Source of the DNA: Miscanthus floridulus
Lineage: Eukaryota > Streptophyta > Magnoliopsida > Poales > Poaceae
Direction: 5' to 3'
DNA length: 64,000 bases
NCBI RefSeq assembly: GCF_019320115.1
Contig: NC_089588.1
Coordinates: forward strand, 120,339,707-120,403,706
Part shown: piece after piece, positions 33,501 through 44,174 of the stretch
How the letters are laid out: every line of letters starts with the position of its first letter
How positions within the stretch are numbered: the first letter of the stretch is position 1
Position numbers and translations under genes: made by a program
Notes under the pieces: generated by a model
Told to the model about the DNA's origin: nothing
The model's input: the letters and a program-made list of their open reading frames with translations, nothing else
Database searches by the model: none

Positions 33501-33638
33501 GGGACACAAAACTAGGCAATGTCCTTTAGCAGCCTTGCCAAATGCACTATTCAAGAAAGCATCGGTCTTGTTCATCCATTATGTGGTGTAATCACTCTGA
33601 CTTCTCCAGCCCGTGTACATCCACTGACGGTCATCCAT
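30541..33638 (-). pseudogene. CACTA-1 TNP2-like transposase, broken
   Basis: On the minus strand the transposase starts at 33638 with MDDRQWMYTG (transposase-associated domain). It continues through MREEVVRPWVEAFDADAG, KCKSSRYLEVDSDDGQ, QMTWHKNGKRYNPDKMVHPS, ATDGFN, NIDVMHTEKNVVEVL, SHDYHIWIERLLP and HLIVHLPYESWMGGP, all typical of the Transposase_21/TNP2 family. Frameshifts and stops break it repeatedly. Near 30541-30560 the TNP2 sequence jumps into an intron-like part of the second ORF, removing about 1.5 kb present in CACTA-2. No active enzyme can be made. Confidence 0.88.
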
Positions 33639-33736
33639 CCTCTAACATATGTATCAGTGAGTAATGTAACCATCAATTGCATCTACATGGTGTTCCTACT
33701 GTCTAATAGGTGAGGATAGGTCCTAATCCCACCCGC

Positions 33737-33928
33737 GGATACATAGATGAGGTTAGTTTCCATGCTCTACTCCTATCCGAGACAGAATTTCAGCAGCACC
33801 TCCCCGTTGTTCTCTAGATACACGTCCTGCCAAAGAAGAGTGCATATCCAGGAGAACAACAGGGAGGTGATGCCGAAACTCTATCTCGGACCGGAGCAGA
33901 CCATGGAAACTAACCCATCTATGCATCC
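33737..33928. repeat. Foldback in CACTA-1 TNP2 leader
   Basis: An imperfect inverted repeat of about 192 bp lies just upstream of the TNP2 start. Its arms begin GGATACATAGATGAGGTTAG and, read from the other end, GGATGCATAGATGGGTTAG, and also share a CCTATCCGAGACAGA/TCTATCTCGGACCGG-type pair and a GTTGTTCTC/GAGAACAAC pair. An equivalent foldback is at 43885-44075 in CACTA-2. Confidence 0.8.
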
Positions 33929-34369
33929 ACGGGCTGTCCAAAAAACGTGGACAATCCGAAATAGATACGGTCATAGATATGTAAAGATCTGCATACCTCC
34001 AACCGTATCTCTTTCGAACGGGAGACGCCTAACTAGGTTACGCGATCTACGACCATGATACGGAAAGAGGGGTTATACCTAGGGTGGCGGCGGAGTCAAG
34101 CTAGCGGGGCCATGGCGGGTCGGTGCAGTGGTGAGGCGACGCGGTGTAGGCAGACCAGCATGGCGACGGGAACTCCGACTCGACACCGACGGACTCTTCT
34201 CTACAAAAATGGAACAAAAAACTGTCATTTAAAAAAAAATCGGTAGAACCTCCCCTGCACGGTGAGGTTTCCAAAACCTGCAAAAAACAACGGCACGATG
34301 GCCGATAAGCACATATGTTTCAAGAGAAGCCATGTAGTTTGGGTATCAATCCATGCAGAAGAATATATC

Positions 34370-34790
34370 CAAGTAGTACCACTACTTCTACTACTACTTC
34401 CACTATTGCTACTACTACTACCACTAGTTCTACTACTACTACCACTTCTTCTAATACTACTACTACCACTAGCACTACTACTACAACTAATACTACTACA
34501 ACTATCACTACCACGACAACAACAAGAGAGAGGGCATACCTGACGGGCGCCGGGGGTAGGGGCGGGCGGCGTCCGGGTCGGGGTCGCCGGAGTCAGGAAC
34601 GGGGTCAGGCACAGGCGGCGTCGGGGCAGGCAGTCCATGGTGCGCGACCGGGGGCAGGGCCAGCTCCTACTCCTCCTCCTTCTCCTACTCCTCCTCCTCC
34701 TCCCCTCCTCCCCCTCCTCCTCCTCCTCCTCCTCGCCTCCTCCTTGCCTCCTCCCCCTCCTGCGCCTCCTCCTCCCCTCCTCCACCCGCT
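34370..34790. repeat. ACT/CTC trinucleotide tracts in CACTA-1 leader
   Basis: About 34375-34510 is an impure (ACT/CTA)n run, and 34665-34785 is an impure (CTC)n run. They create long low-complexity frames on both strands, which I do not regard as genes. Confidence 0.85.
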
Positions 34791-35329
34791 AGCGTTGGTG
34801 GGCCAGCGTGGGCGAGCTGGCCACACGCGAGCGCGGGGGCGGGGGCAGGCTGCGGCGGGCGGCGCGCGGCGCGCGGCGCGCGGCGCGGGGAAGGTGTCCT
34901 GATTTGTAAGTATCGTACGTGACAATGTGCATGAAATCTTCTGAAATTTTTATCATAGCCTCCACATACGATATCACGACCTCTCAACAAGTTTCATGAT
35001 TTTTGGACTTCGTTTGCTTTTTATAGAATTTAAAAACACTTCTCACGCAAGTTCGCGGTCATGTTTCGTGAACAAGATGTCCGAAATTTTGGATCCGTTC
35101 CTGGATACGGCCTCACACTACACTCAGTAACATGACTATCATTTTTTGAATCATTAAATTCTATTATTCGTACCACGTGCAGTCTAAATTTATATTTTTC
35201 GAAAAAATTCAAGTAAACAAAATAAAGTAACTAAATATATCAAAAAGCCATAAAAAATCCCCAAATTCTAACGAAGAGTTCCTGGTACTTTAAAAGGGCT
35301 GCACAAAAAATTTGGAGGCCAAAAACAAA

Positions 35330-35795
35330 AAAAACTTTGCTGAGCGCCGGGGCATGACACTCGGCAAAGGGGGTCTTTGCCGAGGGCCAAGAATAAGGCG
35401 CTCGAGAAAGAGGATTTTTGAATTTTTTTAGAAATTTCCTCTTTGCCGAGTGCCTTCACGGACACTCGGCAAAGACATTTCAAAAAAAAAAAAATTGAAT
35501 CTTTGCCGAGCACCGTGTCAGGGGTACTCGGCAAAGTATTTTCCAAAAAAAAAAATCTTTGCCGAGTGCCTAACAGCAGGCACTCGGCAAAGAAGGACGC
35601 GGCCGAACACCGTTACGCGGGGCAGCCTATGCCGAGTGCTGCACTTTTGCCGAGAACCTGACACTCGGCAAAGAAGTCCTTTGCCGAGTGCCTTTTTTGC
35701 TGAGTGCCTGGCACTTGGCAAAGAACTCTTTTCCAAGTGCAATTCTTTGCCGAGTGCGGCACTCGGCAAAACAGTTTACACTCGGCAAAGGTCCT
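35330..35795. repeat. CACTA-1 subterminal repeats, right
   Basis: Inverted TTTGCCGAGTGC / CACTCGGCAAAG pairs, spaced by A/T runs, mirror those at the left end and run up to the intact CACTAC terminus at 35808. Confidence 0.9.
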
Positions 35796-35980
35796 GTTTC
35801 CAGTAGTGGATTACTCGATCAATTTCAGGCTTTTCGGTTAATCCTGTTGAGAGGACGAGGACAGACCGACCGCATCTATCCAGTCCGCCGGTACAGCCCA
35901 ACAACTTGGTCAGTCCAGTCCAAGGTTTGAGGTTTCCATCCATAGCGGATTGCGAGCTAGACAGCTAGTGGCACTAGTTA

Positions 35981-36327
35981 GGCTGTGTTTGTGTTTAGTT
36001 CATGAAATGAAAATTTTTGGATGTCACATTGGATATTTCGGAGATGTTGGAAGGGGTTTACGGATACTAATAAAAAAACTAATTACATAGCTTGTCTGGA
36101 AACTGCGAGACAAATTTATTAAGCCTAATTAATCCATCATTAGCGCATGTTAGGTACTGTAGCACTTATGGCTAATCATGGACTAATTAGTCTTAAAACA
36201 TTTGTCTCGTAATTTTCAACCAAACTGTGCAATTAGTTTTTTTCGTCTATATTTAATACTCCATACATGTGCCGCAAGATTCGATGTGATAATTTAGGGT
36301 GAAAATTTTTGGGAACTAAACCAGGCC
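35981..36327. mobile_element. Tourist-like MITE, 347 bp
   Basis: The left end is GGCTGTGTTTGTGTTTAGTT; the right end, read inward, is GGCCTGGTTTAGTTCCCAAA. The flanks are TTA (35978-35980) and TTA (36328-36330). The interior contains the hallmark GAGACAAAT and CTAATTAGTC blocks of a very common grass MITE type. No protein is encoded. Confidence 0.85.
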
Positions 36328-36330
36328 TTA

Positions 36331-37020
36331 CTTGTGATAGGACGAGAGGGGCAGAGAGCGCGGTGTGTTTTCTGTTGAACTCAGCTGTGGATCTTGATCT
36401 CGGCCGTCGTCCGTCCTGTGCAGCTGCCGTGTTCATCGGTAGAGAGTCAGCTACTCAGCTCAACTGATGGACCCAACTGACCGCTGAAAAGGTGATATTT
36501 GTCGCCTTTTGCAGTCAAAACCTGTACTAGTCCATAGTCCACTATACTCCGTACTCCCTTCAGGTTTTGACATCTCAAGCCTGCCGGTCAGGTCAGAACG
36601 CGCCCTGACTTGGCAGTACGGACGCATGGTCAGGTCAGGTCAGGTCAAGTTAGAGAAATTCTCACATTAATCAGAACAAAAAAAAGAGAGAAGAATATAG
36701 ATAGTTGGATTTTATGATGATCTAACGGTCCACACTAATTAAAAGAGTTCATATCTAATACAACTAATAAAATAAAAATATTTAGAATAACAAAATTAGA
36801 AGAAAAAAACAGTTGAGCAGTCAAATATTGTGTACACAACCCGAAAGTAGATATTTAATCCTATACATAAATATTATTTCCTAATCAAATTTCTTTCCTA
36901 CGTCGAGGAATTGAAAGAGAAGGGACATGGGGATCACTTTGCACGTAAATATTATTTCCTAATGAAATTTCTTTCCTACGTTGAGGAAATGAAAGAGAAG
37001 AGACATCATGATCACTGGCA
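36331..37020. other. Spacer with 78-bp tandem duplication before LINE
   Basis: No gene is seen. At 36866-36943 and 36944-37021 a 78-bp unit is present twice with about 88-90% identity, containing TAAATATTATTTCCTAAT and TTTCTTTCCTACGT. The second copy runs straight into the 5' side of the LINE, so the duplication may relate to the insertion junction. Confidence 0.6.
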
Positions 37021-37029
37021 GGAAAGCAG

Positions 37030-38576
37030 AGTTTCACACTTCACAACCTGCTCGCGGCCACCGGAGGACTCACCTTCAGGGTGCTGGTGCACCTTGACCT
37101 GTTGGAGGACCCACCAGGCAGAGATGGACATGCTGCTGCTCCCCGTGTATACACGTGGGACTACGGTGTCGTTGATGGAGAGAGAACGCTGCGCTGATCG
37201 CCACGACCCTCCGCCTGCTGACATCCACTGGCAGCCGTCGCGATGACGACGATGACCGCCGTGGACGTCGTGAACGCCAGGGCGACAACTGGTACTCGCG
37301 TCTCACCCGTAGCCTTTCGCGTGCGCCCAAGGACCAGGAGCGGGAGCGTTCAGAGTCGAGGCACGGTGGCCATCGACACCGGAGCCCCTGAGCATGGAGG
37401 TCGTCGACGCCCACTGGACAACATCGCTGCTGGCCTTGGCGCCCTGCCTCTCTGCCCCAGGCAACGCTGCAGGTGTCAACACGAGGACTCGACAACAGCT
37501 CGCCAAGCCCGCTGACCCCGGCCACCCGGTGGATGTCCATCACCTAACCCGGGGTCGGAGCAAGGAATGGATGCCCCACCACAGGCCACACAGACACGCG
37601 CGTTCGGGGCCGAGGACCACAACGGCGTGCTCAAAGTCCCCTGTCACCACGCCTATGCTGCAAGTCGCCTGACTTCAGTGGTGGCAACGGCGACAACCAT
37701 CACCCATCACCAAGTCCCCCCAAGGTGCGTGCTAACCAAAGTCAATTGGATGATCAGGCAATGATTCCATCGCCCTCAGCTTCTCCAACCTGGAAGCCGG
37801 ACGCCCAACCTGATGCCGCAGCACTGAGCAACTCTTCTTCGGAGCCGCTGACAGCCACTGTACCTCTCTCATACCTGACTGAATTGCAGGTTCCCCCCAT
37901 CAGTGACCCCGACATCGCGACACAGCAACGCTCACACCTCGCTGCAGAACGCCGCTTCCGCACGGGATGTGTCTACTCCAGGTGGCCAAGTGTTCCCCCC
38001 CACCGGAAGCAGGCACAACCAGCAGGAAGCGCCCAGGTGGTGCGGTTCCGCCCTAGGCTCATATACTCCAGACGCTGCGCCCAGTGGACCGGCCAACATC
38101 TGCTCGCGCCGTCAACGCATGGCAAACTGGCCTCCAGCGGCAACAGCCGGAGCAGGCCAGCACAACTCTAGAGGTATAGGACGTTGGCCATAGCACGCCT
38201 GTCACTAGTAGCAGCGGTGCCAGAATTTCTAGAGGGGATCTCACAACCTCTGCCTCAACCCATCTTGCAGGTTCCATTGTGCCAAGCCAGCCCGCCACAG
38301 CGACGCAAGAGGCCTGTGGTCCCGGCATGTAGGAGCGTGCGCATTGCAGCCATGAACTGGCCCAAAGGTGATACTCAGGCGAAGGCTAGGCAGGTGCTCA
38401 TGAAAAGGCTTGGCATCCTCGACATGGAAGGACTCAGCCACGATGATGCGTTGCTGCGCTACTTCAGCCTATTCAAGGGTACCACTCACCGCCGTCGCCG
38501 TGAAGGCTCTGACGGCATTGTGTGGCCTCGACACTGCGTCAGCACTTTCCACTCTGCATGCTTAGATAGCTGGTGA
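37030..38576 (+). pseudogene. LINE ORF1 (gag-like), degenerate
   Basis: Reading-frame fragments include FRVLVHLDLLEDPP and VYTWDYGVVDGER near 37080-37180 and an Arg/Asp-rich stretch RRGRRERQGDNWYSRLTRSL at about 37250. A Ser/Pro-rich spacer follows. The C-terminal end (about 38360-38560) is AKARQVLMKRLGI with DDALLRYFSLFKG and KALTALCGL, a pattern typical of grass LINE ORF1 ends. Several frameshifts are present. It lies directly before the ORF2 start at about 38960, as in L1-type elements. Confidence 0.7.
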
Positions 38577-38960
38577 CGCCGATGGGTGGATCAATGTACT
38601 AATGTTAGTAACCAATCACCACTCTAGGAGTTTCACATCTTTTGTGAGCGTCCAATCATGGTGCTTGGGTGGGGCGACGGCCAGAGGCCTACAATCGCCT
38701 CCCCACCACACTAGAAGGACCTCTCCATCTAGTAGTTCGCTGTAGCATCAGCTCTATGTCCAAGAAACTCTTGCATTGTATCACTGCGCCGACAGCCACT
38801 GGCATTCAGATGTATCGGCGACTCCTAATTTGCTGCTTTCATGACCATGTGTCTCTATTTAATTATCTTTGTTCTTATTGCCAGTACCACAGCCCCAGAT
38901 GGCTTCCTGCTTGCCTCCCTCCATAAATTAATCTTAAACAGGGGATCCATTGGTTTCTTT

Positions 38961-41900
38961 ATGGCACAGCTGAATTGCCAAATACTTAACTGGAATGTCA
39001 GGGGCTTGAATGATGGCGCCCGGCAAGACTCGGTGAGCGAGTTAGTGAGAACCACTGGTGCCACCATTGCATGTCTACAAGAAACAAAGATGCAGGTTAT
39101 GGATCATAATGTGGTGCGCCGCATAGTAGGAGCAAAATTTGTAAACTCCTATATTGTGCTCCCGGCAGGAACAGACTCGAGGAGGCATTTTCCTTGCTGT
39201 GAATGAAGACTTCTTTCGACCTCTCCGACATTGTACTTACCTCGAACACTATAACCGCGCAAATCAACATGAGGGCGGATGGAATAAAGTGGCAAATTAT
39301 AGTGGTATACGGCCCGCAAGGAGACGCAACCAAACTTCAATTCCTCCAAGAATTGAAGAATAATCTGTCGCCAAAACACAGTAGATGGCTCATCCTAGGA
39401 GATTTCAATCTCATCTACCAGGCAGAAGACAAGAACAACTCCAATCTAAACTGGCACCTCATGGGGGCATTTAGAGCGACGATAGATCATTTGAGGCTCA
39501 AAGAAATCAAGCTAAATGGACTGCTGCTTCACTTGGAGCAATCAACAGGAGAACCCGACGTTCACTAGAATTGATAGACTAATATGTAGCCCTGAGTGGG
39601 AACTGTTCTTCCCCGCGTGCTTCTTACATTCCCTTCCATCGCTCATGTCGGACCATACCCCGCTGCTACTGTAGGGAGAGCTTGACCACCATTAGAGCAT
39701 GTCCTTCCGCTTCGAAAATTACTGGACTAAGATGTAAGGCTTCCAAGATCTTGTCCAAAACATTTGGAATAGGCCGGTCGCCTCTGCTATTCCTATGAAA
39801 CACTTGCATATCAAATTGGCGCGTGTGGCAAAAGGAATCAAGCGTTGGAAAAAAGACAAGATAGGGGATACGAGGCTGCTAGCTTCGCCATAGTGAAAGA
39901 AGTATGGTTACAGTTAGAAGCAGCTCAAGAGCATAGGTTGCTCACTGCCATGGAGCTTCACCTATGTCGGCGCCTCAAAGCCCGTGGCACTGGGCTCAGC
40001 AGCCATTGAAAAATCAAGAATCAGACAGAGATCGAGGCTCACATACATCCGGTGTGGAGATGCTAACACCAAAATTTTCCACAGTAGAGCCAATGCACGC
40101 TGGAGAAAGAATTACATACATTGTCTACATACGGATGGGGGGATTGCGGTGGCTCATCAAGAGAAAGAAAAGGTGATACGAGATTATTTTAAAATCACAT
40201 TGGCTCTGCGGTTCCGAGAACTTCGACAGTCAATTGGCAATCCCTTGGCTACAATCTACATGATCTCTCTGATTTGGAGATGCCTTTCTCCCATGATGAG
40301 GTCAAAAATACTATATATTCCATGCCTTCTGACAAAGCGCCAGGCCTAGATGGCTTCACAGGGTGCCTTCTTCAAAGCTTGTTGGGAAATCATTAAAGTT
40401 GATGTTATGGCAGTCATGAACAACCTATTCACATTGAATGCCCAGGGTTTTGAATGGCTAAACTCGGACTTGCAGCATTCCTTCTCCCAAAAAAAAATGG
40501 ATGCAACAAGAGTTAAAGATTTTAGACCCATCAGCCTCGTCCATAGCATTGCAAAGATCTTCTCCAAAGTGTTAGCTAACAGACTTGCCCCTTGGCTAAA
40601 CTCCCTCGTCTCCAACTGTCAGAGCGCATTTATAAAAAAGAGAAGCATCCATGATAATTTTCTTTACATCTAGGGAACGGTACAAAGGCTACACAGGCAG
40701 AAGATACCGACTTTGTTCATGAAACTAGACATCCACAAAGCTTTTGACACGGTACATTGAGGGTACTTGCTTGAGATTCTGCAGTTTCTAGGCTTCGGAC
40801 CGCGCTGGCGTGAATGGATCTCTATCCTCCTACGTACATCCACCTCCACACCCTAGCTTAATGGGCGGTAGGGGGCCACTTTTAGCCATGCCAGAGGCGT
40901 CCGGCAGGGATATCCGCTTTCACCCATGCTATTCATCCTAGCTATGGACCCGCTTCAACGTTTGCTTGACCGAGCAACCCAACATGGGATACTCACCCCC
41001 TTACCCATCACAGCGGCAAAATGGAGAACCTCTATGTATGCAGACGATGCGGCTATTTTCATCAGCCCAACAAAAGACGATGTAGAAGCTGTCAAAATCA
41101 TCCTATAGGCTTTTGGCACATTCTCGGGACTCCATATTAATTTGCAAAAGAGCTCAGAGCATCCAATCAGTTGTGCAAATGTCGACCTAGACCAAGTCCC
41201 ATCACCCTTCACCGGTACTAGAGGGGGCTTCCCATGCAAATATTTGGGGCTGCAACTCCACATCAGATCACTGCAAAAGGTCCATGTGCAACCTCTCATT
41301 GACCGTATTGGACAAAGGTTTCCCAAATGGAAAGGTAGATGGCTAAACAAAGAGGGATGCCTCACTCTAGTAACCTCTGTCCTCTCCTCCATGCCAACCT
41401 ACCACCTCACAGTGTTTCCTTTGGCGGCATGGGCTAAGAAAAAGATCGACAAAATCAAGAGATCTTTCTTGTGGAAGGGGGAGGAGAATGCCAATGGCGG
41501 ACACTGCCTGGTTAACTGGCCAACAGTTACCAGACTAAAAGACCTTGGTGGTTTAGGCGTTCCTAACCTTGATAGATTTGGGAGAGCCCTCTGGTTGCGC
41601 TGGCTTTGGCAAGAATGGGTGGATGACTCTAAGTCTTGGAGCGGCTCAGAGCTTCCATGTTCTGATGATGATCGTCTCCTCTTCAACTCCTCAATCATTA
41701 TAACTTTGGGGGATGGTGCAAAGACTAAGTTTTGGCACCATAATTGGCTTGATGGACAAGCTCCTAGGTGCTTAGCCCCAAACTTGTTTCGCCTTGTTTC
41801 AAGGAGAAACCGAACGGTGCAACAAGACCTCCGGAACAACAATTGGATGCACACGCTAGGAAGGAAAATCACCTCGACTGTCCACATAGAGGAGTTGTGT

Positions 41901-42337
41901 CTCTTTGGATACGAATACAGGATATGCACCTACAACAGGGCGTCTAGGACACCATCATCTAGCAATGGACCAAGGATGGGATTTACTCCACCCGCTCAGC
42001 CTACAGAAATCAATTCAAAGGCTCGCTCGTCCCCTTTAGTACGGAATTGATTTGGAAAGCGCATGTGGAGAACAGATGCAAGATCTTCGCCTAGATTTTA
42101 GTGCAAGATAAAATTCTTACAGCGCAAAACCTACAAAAGAGAGGATGGCCACACCAACAACAATGCGTGCTGTGCAATGGTCCCTTAGAAACCGGCCTCC
42201 ACATATGCCTATGTTGCCCTTTTGCTAAGGTGGTTTGAGATCAAGTCCTCTCGTGGGAAAACTTCACTCAACTACAACAGCAACCCTAGGTAGACCCTAT
42301 CCATATCAGGTCATGGTGGGAAGAGGCGACAAGGAAA
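38961..42337 (+). pseudogene. LINE ORF2 endonuclease-RT, 5' part, decayed
   Basis: ORF2 starts at 38961 with an APE-type endonuclease: LNWNVRGLND, then IACLQETKM, then the VVYGPQGD, GDFNLIY and SDHTPLLL motifs (to about 39670). RT follows: DFRPISLVHSIAKIFSKVLA, QSAFIKKRSI, FMKLDIHKAFDTV, QGYPLSPMLF and YADDAAIF (about 41040). The conserved KYLGLQLHIR, FPKWKGRWLNKEG and KIKRSFLWKGEENANGGHCL segments come next, and then the start of the zf-RVT-like region (CKIFA-stop-ILVQDKILTAQN). Many stops are CAG to TAG or TGG to TAG/TGA. CACTA-2 interrupts at 42337. Confidence 0.9.
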
Positions 42338-42354
42338 CACTACCAGATATAGCT

Positions 42355-42670
42355 TCTTTGCCGAGTGTCCCAGACTTTGCCGAGTGCTTTTTATCGGGCA
42401 CTCGGTAAAGAGGCTGTTTGCCGAGTGCCAGAGAGAAAGCACTCGACAAACAACTGGCACTCGACAAAAGGTGGTTTGCCGAGTGCCGAACACTCGGCAA
42501 AGAATAACACTCGGCAAAGACTAGGTTTGCCGAGTGTCAAACAATAACGCTCGGCAAAGGGCCACCACCGTTAATGGCCGACAACCGCCGTTAATCCTTT
42601 ACCGAGATTCTTCTCCTGACACTCGGCAAAGAGGCTCCTTTGTCGAGTGTCATTTTTTGACACTCGGCAA
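42355..42670. repeat. CACTA-2 subterminal repeats, left
   Basis: About a dozen TTTGCCGAGTGC or CACTCGGCAAAG units in alternating orientation, several degenerate (CACTCGACAAA, TTTACCGAG), follow the left terminus. Confidence 0.9.
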
Positions 42671-43127
42671 ACCATATTTTTTTTCACTTTTGACCTCCAA
42701 ACTTTTTTTGCAGTCCTCATACAATACCTGGTACTCCATGTTCCAATGTGGCACATTTCTTGGAGTTTTTCTATATTTCTTTAATTTATTTCATTTAATT
42801 GAATTTTCTTGGATAATTCAAATTATAACTGCTAGTCATTTGAATAATGAAAAAAATGAATGGAAAATGATATTCATGTTATTTAGTATAATGTGAGGCC
42901 GTATCCAGGAACAGACCACCAATTTCGAACATCTTGTTCATGAAACATGACCAAGAACTTGCGATCGAGTTGTTTTTAAATTCTATAAAAAGCAAATGAA
43001 GTTCAAAAATCATGAAACTTGTCAAGATGTCAAGATATCATATGTGGAGGCTGTGATAAAAAATTATGGAGGTTTCACGCAAGTTGTCACGTACGATGCT
43101 TGCAAACCGAAGTCGGCCTCTTCACGA

Positions 43128-43205
43128 AATGAAAGGAGGAAGAGAAGGAGGAGGAAGAAGGAGGAAGGAGGAAGAAGGAGGAAGGAGGAAGAAGAAGGAG
43201 GCGCC
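43128..43205 (+). repeat. GGA/AAG-rich tract in CACTA-2 leader
   Basis: This impure (GGA)n/(AAG)n run is the counterpart of the CTC-rich tract in the leader of inverted CACTA-1. It is low-complexity and not treated as coding. Confidence 0.8.
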
Positions 43206-43884
43206 AGCCCCGCCGCTCGCGCCCGTGCCCGCGCCATCCCCGGTGCTTCCCTAGCCGTCGCCTTGTCCACCAGTGCCCTAGCCCCTTCACCACCGCTGCC
43301 CTACGACGCCCACTAGGTATGCCCTACCGTCATCATCGTCGTAGTATTACTAGTAGTTGCGGTAGTAGTAGTGATAGAGTAGCAGTGGTGGTAGTCGTAG
43401 GAGTGGTTCTGACATTGTTATATATATGTGGTTGGATATAATCTTGTGCATGTCGGCCATCGTGCCGTTCTTATATATGTGCATGTCGGCCATCGTGCCG
43501 TTGGTTTTCTTGCAGGTTTTGGAAACCTTACCGTGCAGGGGAGGTGCTGCCAAAATTTTGTATTGATAGTTTTATGTTTCTTTTTTTGTAGAAAAGACCC
43601 CGTCGGAGCAGAGCCGGAGTACCTCGGTGACCCCGATCGCCTTCCTCACTACTACGGGTCTGCCTACATTGCGTCGCCTCGCCACTACACCGACCCACCA
43701 TGGCCCCGCTAGCCTAACTCCACCACCACCTTAGGTATAACCCCTCTCTCCGTATCATGGTCGTAGATCATGTAACCCAGTTAGGCGTCTCCCATTCGAA
43801 AGAGATACGGTTGGAAATATGCAGATATTTCCATATCTAAAACCGTATCTGTTTCGAATTGTCCACATTTTTTGGACAGCCCGC

Positions 43885-44075
43885 GGATGCATAGGTAGGG
43901 TTAGTTTCCATGGTCTGCTCCTATCCGAGACAGAGTTTTGGCATCATCTCCCTATTGTTCTCTGGATACACACTCTCCCTAGCAGGATGTGTATTTGGAG
44001 AACAGCGGGGAGGTGCTGCCGAAATTCTATCTCGGATAGGAGTAGAGCATGGAAACTAACCCCACCTACGCATCC
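43885..44075. repeat. Foldback in CACTA-2 TNP2 leader
   Basis: An imperfect inverted repeat of about 191 bp has arms GGATGCATAGGTAGGGTTAG and, from the other end, GGATGCGTAGGTGGGGTTAG. They continue with TTTCCATG..CT.CTCCTATCCGAGA pairing. It ends 100 bp upstream of the TNP2 ATG at 44175 and corresponds to 33737-33928 in CACTA-1. Confidence 0.85.
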
Positions 44076-44174
44076 TCACGTGGGATTAGTACCTATCCTC
44101 ACCTATTAGATAGTAGGAACGTCGTGTAGATGCAATTGATGTTTATATTACTCGTCCGCTATATATGTTAGAGG

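Larger units (their letters stand above)
28422..35808 (-). mobile_element. CACTA-1, CACTA (En/Spm) DNA transposon, inverted
   Basis: The 7,387-bp element is flanked by GAT at 28419-28421 and GAT at 35809-35811, the 3-bp duplication typical of CACTA elements. The right end, read inward on the minus strand, is CACTACTGGAAACAGGACC. The left end is CACTGGATTCATG, lacking the TAC of the expected CACTAC start. Both ends carry many TTTGCCGAGTGC / GCACTCGGCAAA subterminal repeats in both orientations. Its two genes, a TNP2-like transposase and a second En/Spm-type ORF, run on the minus strand. Both are broken and share an internal deletion. It is of the same family as CACTA-2. Confidence 0.95.

Noticed and set aside
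34225..34902. Long frames rich in Thr, Ser, Leu or Pro around 34.2-34.9 kb
   Set aside because: They arise from ACT and CTC trinucleotide runs in the CACTA-1 leader and exist in several frames on both strands.
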